64,000 nucleotides of DNA from Owenia fusiformis. Taxonomy: Eukaryota > Annelida > Polychaeta > Sabellida > Oweniidae. Shown in pieces: positions 35,831 through 48,545 of this stretch. The notes beneath the pieces are model-generated. The model saw only the letters and a list, made by a program, of their open reading frames with translations. It ran no database searches and was not told where the DNA came from. The stretch covers positions 30,794,024-30,858,023 of the forward strand of contig CAIIXF020000006.1 of the NCBI GenBank assembly GCA_903813345.2. Direction: 5' to 3'. Made by a program: the position numbers and the translations under genes. Position 1 is the first letter of the stretch, and the number at the start of each line of letters is the position of its first letter.

Positions 35831-36512
35831 TAAGGGACTAAGAGATCTCAGACATGATAAATACGGTTTAAAAGTTACAAATAGTTTGCATTTGAATGTT
35901 ATATTACATCCGACATTTTGAGATTTTTTACTAGCCTTCGTTATGTTACACCTTGTATTTTTATTTAGAAACACAAGTTTACGTACAATTTGACCAAATA
36001 ACTTATATCGAAAGCTCTCTAGTAGATATACTATATAAAAATACACTTTTTAAAATACTAGTCTTATAAAATACAATGTGTTCTAGTTTCCCCGCGGGTA
36101 TTGATAAATTCTCGTTGGCAAAATATTTTAAATGGACCCATGTTCGTGCACAACCTATTTAAGACTAGATTTTAATACTATGGTTTTATCGAACATTCAC
36201 GAGCATGTCCAGGGCACAATCAAACGAGTGGTACCAGCCTCACAAAACAGATGTAAACACTTTTCTAAACATAGGGCTATAAGGACAATATTTATGCTCA
36301 AAACATATTTTAGTCACTTTTGTGATCCTGACAAATATGTAACATGTAAATCGTAGCATGTCAAGGTTGATATTTAATAATATGCTTCACTCATCAACTA
36401 TCGAATGCTTTATGAGTATGCTGCTGTATGATAAAACCCCGGACATTTCGAGGACTTACTCGGTGATATTGATATGCACTCGTTCGCTTCGCTCTCTCGT
36501 GCAGATATAAAT

Positions 36513-38617
36513 CACGCCTAACCATCGACAAGGTACAGTCACGTGACCGTGACAAAATATGCCGTAGTACACTTTTGATGTACAATGTCACTATTAACTG
36601 ATTTTAAGCAAAGACTATGATGTAGGTTTGATGCAGGTTTTCAAAAATAAATTTGAGGAATACAAAAAGGATTTCCTGTTTGATTTCGCGTGTATTCGAT
36701 TTCAAAGACATTTATTTTTCTAATTACGTTAAAAGATCTTCGAGCAGTGCTCGATTTTTTTCGTTATACGTCTACCCATACAATTGTTCGGTTGGAAAAA
36801 TGTTGTTTTTTACACATTTCCTTTGATAATTTTCTCCCCTGACGTCTCAGAGTGACGAATATTTTAATGAGAATGTGTTTCTCTAAACTGCACAATTTAA
36901 GACGGGTTAAGATTTAATAAATATTCATGCATTTGGTATAATTTAAAAAATCAGAAATGTACGTTGTCAACTCACAGTGTATGTTGTCCCTGTAATTGAA
37001 ATTCATGAGTTATAATATTAAACATTGCAATGATTTAATTTCAAAATGCATAAAGGGTTTTATGCGTAACAAGTGATGTTCAACGAACATGCTCCTGTAT
37101 CCCTAGTAGAGATAAACAGGTAAACGTGATTTTTTCGTTGAATGCTATTTTATTTTATGAAAGTGTTAACTATGGTGATTAATATGTGACAATGGCGTCA
37201 TATCTTCCGACCTTTTTGGCCACTCGGCGTCGGTACGTTACGTTATGTTTAGTTGCATTTTTATGAATTTTAATAATCTCAAGGAGTTCATGGAGAGATC
37301 TATACTAGCAAGATGACTTTCAAAATTTATGCTATAGGGTGTCCCGAGAGTATGGGCCCCCTAGGCAGACATATACCAATGTCTCCATAGTATGTGTCAT
37401 ATATCATTTTAAAGCTCATCCAAAGTTATATTAATTTGCCGAGTATCATGGTTCAACTCACAAATGGAAAAAGTTACATGAATACAAAAGTTAGTGTTTG
37501 GCCAAAATTAAAGTCAGTTTTACACCAAAACAATAGTCGGCGTGTCTCCTTAGCCGCCGTGCAGCAATACTTTCCATATATGACCTTAAACAGGCTTCAA
37601 AGAGGGATATGGCGTTTTGTAATCCTCATGAAACCTTTTTAAGGCATAAGAAGAGTTTCCTTGGAGTATCTACCCTAAACGTCATCTTTTTAGAACTCAA
37701 TAGCCATCCTATCTTCGAGAATGGCATCCATATTTTCTGTCACAGGGTCAGGGCTGTTTCCAGGATACTGAAATGAACTATATTTTTGACAAATCAGTGT
37801 AACTTTGGATAAGCTTAAAAATGATATTTGACACATACTATGGAGACATTGGTATATGTCTGCCTAGGGAGGGGGGCATACTTTGGGACACTATATATCT
37901 GAAAAGTGCAGAAGTTCAAAAGCCAGGTATGGAACACAAAAAAAAGAATTAGTAACATTGACATTTAATTATATCAATGACAATTTCATGGATTAACTGA
38001 AAAAATATTAGGGTAAATATATCTGATATGCCTATTAAATATTATTACTTTATTATCGAATATGTTCCTTCTATTACACGTACATTATAGCATTTCATTC
38101 ACTGTAAAATTAACTGTGAATTGAGATCTGTAAGGTCAATGTGACAACATACATTCGAGTTGACAACATACATTATCTATTTTTCGTAGTAGCATCCAAA
38201 GTAAAAAGCGGTTTTGCATTAACTCTGAATGTATATTTTTATACTTATCTTAAGTTGTGTTAGTCGTAGTTTGGCTGTTATTTGCATCGCAAAACAAAAA
38301 TTAGAGAGAATTTTGAGAAATTCAGTCAAGATTTAGAGATCCCTGACGTGCTGGGTAGATCTATAACAAGATATTGAAGTTGCTGAGGATCATTTAAAGT
38401 AGATATGCATATTTGCAACTTAATTACAAATCGAATGCAACAACTACCCGATGATGAACTGACACAATATTGATCAAATCAATGCTAGTTCTTTCCTCGC
38501 TTCCTCATTCTAGAAAATGGCGATCTAAAATGGCGGAAATGACATAGTACATCAAAAGTGTACTACGGCATATTTTGTCACGGTCACGTGACTGTACCTT
38601 GTCGATGGTTAGGCGTG
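36513..38617. mobile_element. TIR element with near-identical 70-bp CACGCC ends, 5-bp duplication
   Basis: The left end starts CACGCCTAACCATCGACAAG and continues to TTTTGATGTAC at 36582. The right end (38547-38617) is its inverse with no mismatch that I could see. TAAAT flanks both sides (36508-36512 and 38618-38622). The interior contains a 0.56-kb MITE (37334-37894) and otherwise no recognisable gene. The CAC start and 5-bp duplication are shared with elements at 26626, 28555 and 55364. Confidence 0.75.
37334..37894. mobile_element. Nested MITE with AGGGTGTCCC ends
   Basis: TAGGGTGTCCCGAGAGTATG followed by CTAGGCAGACATATACCAAT at the left is inverted at the right as ATTGGTATATGTCTGCCTAG and then GGGACACTA. 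Arms are about 95 bp. Ends resemble Tc1/mariner-type MITEs. It lies inside the 36513-38617 element and is therefore a later insertion or internal component. Confidence 0.7.
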
Positions 38618-38622
38618 TAAAT

Positions 38623-40430
38623 ATCACCTCGTAGAAAAAAATGATATTCCTCAAAATCACATGATATCCTATAAATATTATATCATATCGATTTTTACAT
38701 ATTATATAATATATTATGATGATATTATAGCTATCATATCAATTTTTCGTATTATACTATATTGTATTATACTAGTAAGGCCCAAGGTCAAATATTTCAC
38801 TATATTGCTCGCAGAAATGACGTAGCATTATTACCAACAGCAAGAAAATCTTACGCACTGAACGATATCTAATTTCGGCAAAACTGCCCTAATTCACGTC
38901 ACCATACTAGTCAATGGGCAAAAGGGCAAACGCCTGACTTTTTATCTCGAGTTATGGATTTATGTGGCCTCACTGGCCTATCTGAGGTTCTAAAGCTATG
39001 TCTAAGCTACATCTTGACACTAAACTCGATAGGGGCCAATCATCTACTTTTTGAAATAATTGGTCAATTGTGACACTACCCCCTCTCTCTGCAGACACAA
39101 ATTGAAATTCACAAAAATGAAGGCAAAATTAATACGCCACTTGACTCGAAATTTTCCTTCAGATAACCCAAATAAACGCATTTTCAGAAGAAATGGCATG
39201 TTGCCATTGCAAAAAGATTACAACTGTGCCTACATACTAGCTTACTGACTCGTCATGATCACAATTGTGTTGGGACTACATTTATTTTTGAATACTACTT
39301 TTTTCTATTCAGCGGAAGTGACGTATTAGGGCATTTTGGCCTTCCCAGGGAAAATTGCCGGTCATAAATGCATTCTTGACCTATATTGACCGCCACTATG
39401 ACGTCACATATTGCTCAGGTCGATATAGTAAAATGAATGGCTTCTAAACTAGCACTAAAACCCCTAGAACTGGCCCGGCAAGGTGGCAATAATGCCATTT
39501 AAACTAGCACTAAAACCCCTAGAACTGGCCCGGTAAGGTAGTAATAATATATTATATTATTTTAAGTATCATATTAGGCCTGTATTCAATTTGTAAGCAT
39601 TTTTGAAAAGGCTAATAATAGGAAATAACCGCGAAACCGTTACCTTTATTTATATCATAGTGCGGGATATATCGACAGCACAATGGTGCTTCGATCAAAT
39701 TTCCATTAAAATGTTTATTGGAAAATTGTAAAAAACACAGGCCAAAAGTGGTCATAAAAATAAAATCTACCCTGAAATATGACGAAAAAAGCTTACCGAA
39801 TATGCAATTAGTGTTGAGTAGACGCTCTTCTGCCCAGGCTCTTCTGGCGACAATGGAAATTCAACTTCTAAGTGGTTCTGCTTCTGTGCTGTATACACAA
39901 ATGCTTCCTATTACAATTTCTTAGAAGTCAGGCATAAATGAATCAATGGGAATTCTGTGTGTCATTTAAAATATTTGAATGAGTTCTGCGAATTATGTGG
40001 TCCGTATAAATTCGTCGAAGTGGCATTGACATTGGGTCCACATTGTATGTTTTTTTTATCAACCGTTGCACAGTGCAATGGTAAATTCTTTTGATCCGGG
40101 CTTATGATATGCAGCATTTTGTATTTGGTATGCAACGTGACAATACGAAGCTACGAAAATCTGCATATGAGTCATTTAAAGTTATTATAATTAATTAGTA
40201 AAATAATATCAATATGGGTCACGATTTCTAAAAACGTTTTGATAATAATACAGAAAATATGCTGTTTTCTAGAAAATAACTAAATTCCTGAACATTCCGT
40301 TTATAATATGTTCAAATCATTGGAAAGGGGAGAGCGCCAGCGTAAAGGATCTGAATTAAAAATCACAATTTTTCAATCAAAATAATTTTTTGAAACTATG
40401 GACTTCTAGAGTCCATGGTTGAACTCGACA
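38623..40430. other. Intergenic, one short tandem duplication
   Basis: A 55-bp direct duplication occurs at 39446-39548 (AAACTAGCACTAAAACCCCT, GAACTGGCCCGG). An open frame near 39090-39246 follows a good acceptor-like CTCTCTCTGCAG but has no recognised domain. Nothing else is supported. Confidence 0.4.
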
Positions 40431-40432
40431 AC

Positions 40433-40500
40433 AGCACTGGCGGATCTGGGGGGGGGGGGGGGGGGGGGAGGGGGCAGGGGCCGAGATCCGCCCCTGAACA
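40433..40500. repeat. Poly-G hairpin
   Basis: GGCGGATCT followed by about 20 Gs and GGGGCAGGGGCCGAGATCCGCC: the GGCGGATCT/AGATCCGCC ends are inverted. It is probably one end of a MITE; G-run length may be unreliable. Confidence 0.5.
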
Positions 40501-40649
40501 GAGTCATGAATCTGAAGGTGATCAACTTTGTATTTTTGGTTTACTTTGTCATTTACTTCCTTGTTCAATACACGTTTGTGTGCAAAGTAAGAGACCAATG
40601 GAAAAGATCGATTGTTAGGGGAGGGTATAAACATGCTGGGGACCGTTCT

Positions 40650-40815
40650 TAGTACAATCGCAACTTGCGACCGTCGTAACTTACGACGAGTCGTAAGTTT
40701 AAATATTTACGACCGAGTTACGACAGGTCGTAAGTTACAACCGCGATGTTTTTGGAAGCCGTCGTATCTTAGTCGTAAATAACCATACTTACGACGGTTA
40801 TAAGAAGTAAAGTTA
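40650..40815. repeat. Cluster of TTACGAC/GTCGTAA words
   Basis: GTCGTAACTTACGACGAGTC, then TTACGACCGAGTTACGACAG and further inverse copies occur within 150 bp, in both orientations. This is CpG-rich compared with its surroundings and can fold into multiple hairpins. No termini were defined. Confidence 0.5.
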
Positions 40816-41286
40816 CATCACATGATGATCATGTGATTGTTTTACGCCTAAAAGTGCGCCGCGAAGTTTAGAATCAACGCGTCATGTGGGATTTTCAGAA
40901 TATTTTCATACAGTATCAATTGTTTTTATGTTTACTTTTAATAAACATACTATTGCCTTGGTCACATTTTCTCCGATTCATCGGCAAACCTTCCATATTC
41001 TATTTTACTGTATACGGGAATGTCGATTTTCGAAAATTCATAGGATACGTCATTTCCAACCTATCGTAATTTTTGAAAAATTGAGAAAAATTAGAGGTGT
41101 TAAAAATTCAAATACAAATTAAAACGCTTTAACAAATTATCGGATATGGGGTTAGAAACAGACAAAAAGATGCATCTCGTACTTTGTATTTTTAAAATTA
41201 AACATGGAACATTTTTGTCTCTGTAGCACAATTTAAATTTTTGTGATAAGACCTGTTTTCCTGTTTTGAGGGCTGAGGTTCATATA

Positions 41287-41975
41287 CAGGGTGTTCAAAA
41301 AACGCAAATATATCTTGAAAAATACTGATTCAATTGTGTTCATTTTTCAGGAAAGAAAGAACAGACTGTGAATGTATAGCTCCTGTAGATGGTTAGTTGT
41401 AAAACATGATGCCTTGGACACCTGCTCAAAAGACAGTTGTACTTGGAAACTACGAAACTACGAGGGGTGACTGCAACCGCAAAAACTGAATAACTTCCTA
41501 ACAATAGTGTTTTGGCTCTTCAGATTTGAACAAATCATCTTTATTCAATGTATTGTAAATCTGTAGAGTGAAATCAAAATAACTTCAGGGACTTTACAGT
41601 CATGGTCGAAATGCTTTCAAATCGCAGCCAAACGCCCTGGTTCAGGCAGAATTAAAGAAGGCATTTTGACCATGACTGTTAAGTCCCTGGAGTGATTTTG
41701 ATGAAACTCGCCAAATTCACCACACCACAATTTGTGCCAAATCTGAAGTGCCAAAACATAGTTAGAAAGTTATTTGGTTTTTATTGCTGTGGCACTCACC
41801 TCTGACTGTGCGTTTTTCGTATTTATCTAGTACAACTGTCTTTTGAGCAGGTGTCCAAGGCATAATGTTTTACAATTAACTAACAATGGGAGCTATACAC
41901 ACACAATCTCTATTTTCTATCCTGAAAAAATGAACATAATTGAATTAGCATTTTCCAAGATATAGCGTTAAGTTC
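41287..41975. mobile_element. Mariner-like MITE with long inverted arms
   Basis: Begins CAGGGTGTTCAAAAAACGCA after TA. ATGCCTTGGACACCTGCTCA at about 41410 is inverted at about 41845, and TTGTGTTCATTTTTCAGGA is inverted near the right end. A central hairpin pairs CATGGTCGAAATGC with GCATTTTGACCATG. The right tip has diverged, so its end is approximate. Confidence 0.65.
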
Positions 41976-42955
41976 TGCCGACATCGATCATTGTATTCCC
42001 GGGAATTTTCGTCATGATCATTTCGTCCAGTGTAGTTGGCGTTTTGCGAATTACCATGTTTTTCGAGCCCACCCCTCCTCAACCTCAAGCACAAGCTGTG
42101 GACAATCCCGAGACAGCCATGTGAGGCAGTCAGCTGACTCATGTTGGACTGTCAATACAGCGGGACCATGGTTTAATGAACAAGCCCAAAACTTTGTATA
42201 TTTTTCTACAAATAATACAATCATCAATCAGCCATATAGGAATATATGAAAGTGCAAGAAATACAACTTAGTAGTGGAGTTTCTAAATAGCTTTGAAACA
42301 TCGCAAATGCGATCATGAGATTTGCACTTTTTACCTCTAGTGACTTACTTTTATTTCTTTTTAAAAGCATATTTGAATTCAATGAAAATTTTTCCCAATA
42401 GTAGCTTTGATTTACACGGTTACTGTATGTCATTTAAATCATTTTCCATGACATTTAAAAAAATTGGGCCAAATCAATTGGTGCAATGCTAAAATTCTTG
42501 AAAACCCTGATTTGTTCGTATGACGTCCAATATTTTCATGTTTACTCAATTTATGTACATTGACAGGGTCATTCGAGTTTCAGACAGATTCAACCAACAC
42601 GTTTTGATAAATCGTGAAATAAATGACTATTGCAAGTTTCTAGCATTGAAGTCAATGGAAGTTTGGGCCAAGCAAATCAAAAACAAACAAGGGTGACACG
42701 TATAATTTAAGCTTTATTCAGCTTTATCCAGCTATTATAGAAACTGTACAATTTGCTGGAACAACCCGATATGATGAACTCACGTGATTTTACTTAGGCT
42801 CTCACATTGACGTAAGGATCAACATTTCTCACATTTAGTTAACAGATGGAGAGGGGGGGGGGTGTCTGGGATTAACCACTACTACAGTGTCAAAATCTAG
42901 ATAGCTCTAATACATTGAACGTTGCATTGGTCCCTAATTTCCTCAAATCTTCTAG

Positions 42956-43065
42956 TTACATTGCAGTGTAGTGTAGAATTGAGAGACATCTATCAAAGAC
43001 GTGCAAAAGTCTTCTTTCAATACATCTGGTTTACGAAGAAAGCTTACATCAAACTTGAGAATCTG
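42956..43065 (+). CDS. Candidate internal exon, gene unknown
   Basis: After acceptor AATCTTCTAG, an open 110-bp segment encodes QCSVELRDIYQRRAKVFFQ then YIWFTKKAYIKLENL, ending at a strong donor GTAAGT in phase 0. Three later candidate exons (53579, 53842 and 54491) are also phase 0 and multiples of three, so a single frame could run through all four. No protein family was recognised. A 9-kb inverted-repeat structure would fill the intron to the next exon. Confidence 0.3.
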
Positions 43066-46000
43066 GTAAGTACAAAGCATCTGGGTCCCACCAAAATAAT
43101 GCACTTCTACTACTTGGGCTGTTGAGGAAGCCGATGGGAACAGTTTCTATTGTATATTGTATTCAATAAGGGAGTTTTTATCTGCTCTTGAAAGCCCATG
43201 GTTATATCCAAATGCTTATAACAGAAAAAATTGTTCCAACCATTCCCGGCAAATTATCAGCAAAGAAGTGCGAAACATTGTTTTCCATTGAAAAGTGGGC
43301 GTCGTCCACAATGTAATCCAATGGGACGGAAAGAATGGCCGACGGACCAGTCTAAACGTTAACTGATTTTGTTGAAAAATAAATCAGTGAACAATCAGCA
43401 TATATATATAACCCCATGTTAAAGGGCCGTTATGATCTGAGAACATTCTTGAAAAATGAAACACCCTACATGACTCGTATAGACGGCAGTTAACTACTGC
43501 GTTGTTCTTCACATCTGGCCCATTGTTTTGCGTGTAAAATATTGTTGTTTTAAAACTTCAAATTCACTACACAAAAATATCAAATAGATATCATATTTTC
43601 CTTCATTAGTATTTACAAATATGTTCTTAAGATTCAAAACTAAAACATCATCCTCAGCAGGTATCCAGAATCCGTACCTCCTTATCAAAAAGAAAGAATA
43701 TATTCTGGATTTTGAAGCCCTGTGATCGGAGGATGAAATTAAAAGGTTTTGAATATTTTCAATAAAATCTATCTTGGAAGATTTTTGGAGCAATTTTTAC
43801 ATGCTATTGTATAGACATACTTTGAAGGGATCGAAAAATTATTGCGAAATCGTACATTAGACGGCCATTTTGAATTTTACGAGGCTCGAATCAGAAAAAA
43901 GATACAATATTTGCAATCTACTCTTAATTGCCTTTCATTTGGGTATAATAAAGCTATACTTCAGAAAGATCTAAAAATTAGCGCCTGGGGGTCAGGATGA
44001 AAAACACTGAATATATGTGAAATAGATAGATGTTGCGAATATACTACCAATAAATTTTGGGCCAAAAAAGGCCTTCAGGCCCCAAAAAGTGGGCCTTTTT
44101 GGTCATTACTGGGCCTTTTAAGGCCTTATTATCCCAACAAACGAAGTTCGGTAGGGATATAGTGAAGCCCTTCGTCCGTCCGTCCGGAAGATAACTCAAA
44201 TATTAGTCGACGGATTTTCTTCATATTTGGTCGAAAGATGTATATTGATGAATAGTTTTACGCAAATTTTTTTTTATCAAGATGGCCGCCGCTTTAAAAA
44301 TGACGGGACTTTTTCGCAAAAATCATAATTTTTTCATTCTAAACCAAAGTAATTAATATTATTGTTTGAAATTTTGGTATAAACTGCAGGTATAGGAAAT
44401 AATGTATTTTCTTTACAGAAAAAAGGAATAGAATTACATGGATGTTCACAGATAGCATTTAGCTACATCTCTGTGACACAATTTTAAACTCATATTCAAG
44501 GTAATCACAGTGTCGTTTGAGTAATCCGAATAACGTTTGTTTCATAATATATTACTAAGATGTGGTTAATGATGAGAAAACAACTAACCTCATGTATATT
44601 TATGAAATGGAAATTGAACGGAGGGATAATGTTCTGGATTAGGGACGAACCGATATATGTATATTAAACAAAGGTGACCGTTTTACAAAAAATATATTCG
44701 CTATTAATTAAAGGCACACTTTACTTAATTTAGAAGAAAAAAATCATTGAAACATGTTACTCACACACTTGCTCAAATATAACACAAAGTTTGATTTGCT
44801 TTATAATATTGGATCAAGAAAAAAATAACTCACAGAGAAAAAGTGCATGTTTTAAATTACTATTGATTTAAAAGATGGCGACACTTCTAAAAAAATTAAT
44901 GTATCATGTAATACAAACAACTTCGCCATCTCAATGATATTAATAAAATAGTCCATTTGTCACCCCTATACATCCTATAGTGAACCTAGAAATTATTAAA
45001 AGTACAAGGTTTTATGGTCAATTCATGATAATAAGGTTTTTTTGAAGTGATTGTATTGGGTTGGACAAACAGTTAGTTTGGGGAAAAATTAATATAGGCT
45101 AATAAAGGAGGCCATTATTGAAATATTAATTTTTTTCGATACCTTGAAAAGTAAGAATGATAGCAGCATAATTATTTTGTCTAAACCTATGTTTTCACGG
45201 TTAAAGAATAAGATAATGTTAAAATATACAAGAACAGCTAATTAGATATTGTGCATATATGCAAATTAGCACGTTTTATGATTGAAATATCGCATTTATT
45301 AAAAGTATTTTGTATGTCAAGATTACAAACAATGAATATAACTGACAAATCAAGGGTTTCCTTAATGATTAATTTGAGGAAAATTAAATAAATAACCTTT
45401 GGGGAAAATCATATATGCAAATTAAGGCGGCCATTATTGAAGCATTGAATTTTTTACATTCTTTTATAGCGGAATCAATTGGTGAATGATCTTGCGTTTT
45501 CATACTAAAGTTTGTTTTTGAGTTTTTTCTTATAGTTTTATATATTTTAAGTTATTTAAGAGACAGGGCCCTTTTTCTAAAGCCCTTTCTAGAAAAACAA
45601 TTGAGATTACAGAAGATACCTGTTATTTCTGCTTTTTAACACAATTTTAATAGAAAATTCCAATTCCAAACTCCTTATCTCACTATAATTCACCAATGGA
45701 GAATGGGAATTGAGCAGCCAAACTTGGCACAAAGTTAGATCCTATGATAAACTCTAATCTTAGGGCTTTGATTTTTTGTGATATCTTATATTTGCCTAGC
45801 AACCACATAGCAACCACCTAAAATAACATATTTTACAATATAAATCCACTTAATATATGCTAGGATGCTATAAGACCATTACAAAAAAGTATTCTTATCC
45901 TAAAATATAACAATTTTAACATATTTACTGAAGTGACATCCCCATGTTGCATAGCAACAACATGGCAACAGGTTACAATGCCCATTTTGACATTTGCAGA

Positions 46001-46480
46001 CCATATATCTATTATATGTTCACTGCTTTTGGATCTGTTCCACATTATTTCTTAACATATAGAAAATGTATTGATGCAGTTATATCTGACCATTTTCCTA
46101 GCAACGGCTTGAAATAAAGATTAAATTTGCCTAGCAACGACCCAGCAACATCTTAAAATAGCAATGTTTCTCATAAGAATTTCACTATATATCCACTATA
46201 TGACTTGAAGAAAATCAATGTATATGTCTTTTGTAATTTATAAAGCTTTATAGTTGTTCACTTAAAAATCTTTTGTCTCTTGTGTAAAGCATGCTGGGGC
46301 ATTTCTTGGCATTTCTTGTCTTACGTATATCAAATTGCAATTCATGTTTCAGTTCTGATTCATCACATTGATACTTGATACATTTTCAGCATTGATACCC
46401 CTAAGATAATACTCTATTTGGGTGAATTGCTACAATTATCTTTGCAATAGTTCGATGCAGTAGAATGCACCATGGCATTA

Positions 46481-46659
46481 CAGGCCCGTAGCCAGAGGGG
46501 GAGCTGGGGGAGAGGAAGCTCCCCCCTGGCCAGAAATTCTTTCAAAATCATGCAGTTTTTCACCATTCTGAGAATTTTTTGCATGATTTTTAGCCAAAAT
46601 TGTGAAAAAGCTCCCCCCTGGAAAAAGCTCCCCCTCCTGGTAAAAGCTGGCTACGGGCA
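46481..46659. mobile_element. hAT-like MITE with 8-bp duplication
   Basis: Starts CAGGCCCGTAGCCAG and ends CTGGCTACGGGC. Flanks are TGGCATTA (left) and AGGCATTA (right), matching at 7 of 8 positions. The inverted partner arm near 48515-48535 (CAAATGCCATGCTGCATTCT) lacks the insertion and serves as an empty site. Four GCTCCCCC-like words lie inside. Confidence 0.75.
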
Positions 46660-47683
46660 AGGCATTAGCAGTTCCCTTTGCAGTCACATTTGGTGCATCC
46701 ACATTTAATAATTGACTTTACATGCTATGGATGCTTGGGCAATATTGTCCATCTGGGCACCCACAATCCTGATGGGGTAATAAACCATTCCCATAGGCTT
46801 GGTGAAGGAAAAGCTGGATCCACTATATACCACTGCCCCCATACATGTGCTTCTTGTCAAAAGGGCACCAGTAAGATCATTACGCTCCATTGCTTGAAAA
46901 CTGTCACCTTGCTATGATGGTAAAATCCAGATGTGGTATCAGTTCCAGTAAGGATGTGGAACATTGGCAGCGCACATGATCTTTGTGGTCCTAGTGCTCA
47001 AGCAAATTCATAAATTGGAATGTAGTGTTAGTTTTGAAAATGCTACATAGATCTCAGTCTGTAGCTCAGAGGCACAGGCTATTAGGCTATCACAACATTA
47101 CTGTCCACCGATCTTATCATAAATGTCCTGCAACCTTTTCCGACACCATGAGACACATCCAAAATCATATGTGTATCTGCCTCTTCCTGGGAGCAGGAAC
47201 TATTATGGCATAATTAGCAGGATTACTGATGCACTTTCCTTCAATGGTTGAGACAAAGACTCTATCGTCTGCCATAATATGTCTTGTAACAGTTGCTAGT
47301 AGTGCAAAGAACTCTATCTTGTTGTCATTGTTTCTGAGAAATCCTATCCTAACACCAAACTACCAAGCAATATTGGCAAGACTTTCTTGAAAGATAGAGC
47401 TCTTTGCACAATTCCTACATCCTTCAGCATCTCACGTGGTAAAACTTGAAACTTTGAAACCAATGACTTGTATGTTTCAGCAAATCCCAGACAGGATTTT
47501 AAGCTTTTTACAAGTACCTTGACCTAACGATTTAATCAGTAAAATGTGGTGTCTTGATTTAAAATCTATACACTAGTATTTTCAACACGCCCTGCTGGAA
47601 TACATAAACCCCATATGCTGGGTTCAGTGGAATATTACTATCCAAATGTGAAAAATTAACAATGTCATGAGGCAGATATATAT

Positions 47684-48545
47684 ATGTTTTTGCATGTGTC
47701 TCATGGTGTCGGAAAAGGTTGCAGGACATTTATGATAAGATCATTGGACAGAAATGTTATTGCTATAGCCTTAGCCTGTGCCTCTGAGCTACAGATTGAG
47801 GTCTATGTAGCATTTTCAAAATGCAAAACGTATAACTACATCCAGTTCATGAGATTGCTAGAGCACTACAACCACAAAGATCATGTGGGCTGCCAATGTT
47901 CCACGCCAATACTGGAACTGATACCATGTCTGGATTTTACCATCAGAGCAAGGTGACAGTTTTCAAGCAATGGAACTTATGTAATGATCTAACAGGTATC
48001 CCTTTGACTCTAGTAGATCGCCCATCAAGCGTAACAACAACAGAAGTTATGGGCACAATTGAGAGGTTCATTATCCTTGTTTACCAGTCTACAAGCAGCG
48101 AGACAAATCTCAATACCATGCGCAGGCACATGTTCACTCATGACAGATGGATCCTGATAGATTACCTCCAACAAGCGATGCCACAGTCAATGGAACATAG
48201 AAATAATCCCCCCCCACTCTCTATATATAAGTAAAATATTTTACTTATATATAGAGAGTGGGGGGGGGATTATTTCTATGTTCCATTGCCTGTGAGCGAT
48301 GCAGTACTCTATAATGTCATGCTCCAAGGAGCACATGTATGGGGGCAATGGCATATAGTAGATCCAGTTCTTCCTTCAACAAACCTATGGGGATGGTTTA
48401 GGAGCGCATCAGGATTGTGCGTTCCCAGATGGACAATACTGTCGCAAGCATCCGAGGCATGTTAAGTCATAATTAAATGTGGATGCACCAAATGTGACTG
48501 CAAAGAGATCTGCAAATGCCATGCTGCATTCTACTGCACCGAAAC
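47684..48545 (+). pseudogene. Relic of a transposon-associated protein (GCDT-type)
   Basis: Pieces in different frames read VYVAFSKCKTYNYIQF, then MFHANTGTDTMSGFYHQSKV then TVFKQWN, then ERFIILVYQSTSS, then GAHVWGQWHIVDPVLPST then NLWGW, then a Cys-rich tail CGCTKCDCKEICKCH. From memory this order (D-rich strand, FHALTGCDTVS..GKGKxT, YxAGHxWGQ..P.LPSP..WGW, CxC tail) belongs to a protein family carried by transposons in cnidarians and molluscs. The frame is broken by stops and by the 48188-48298 palindrome. An inverted copy lies at 46660-47190. Confidence 0.5.
48188..48298. repeat. Near-perfect 110-bp palindrome
   Basis: CAATGGAACATAGAAATAAT followed by CCCCCCCC and ACTCTCTATATATAAGTAAA runs into ATATT and then the exact inverse. 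The centre lies near 48239. It interrupts the transposon protein relic, so it is probably a tiny foldback insertion. Confidence 0.85.
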
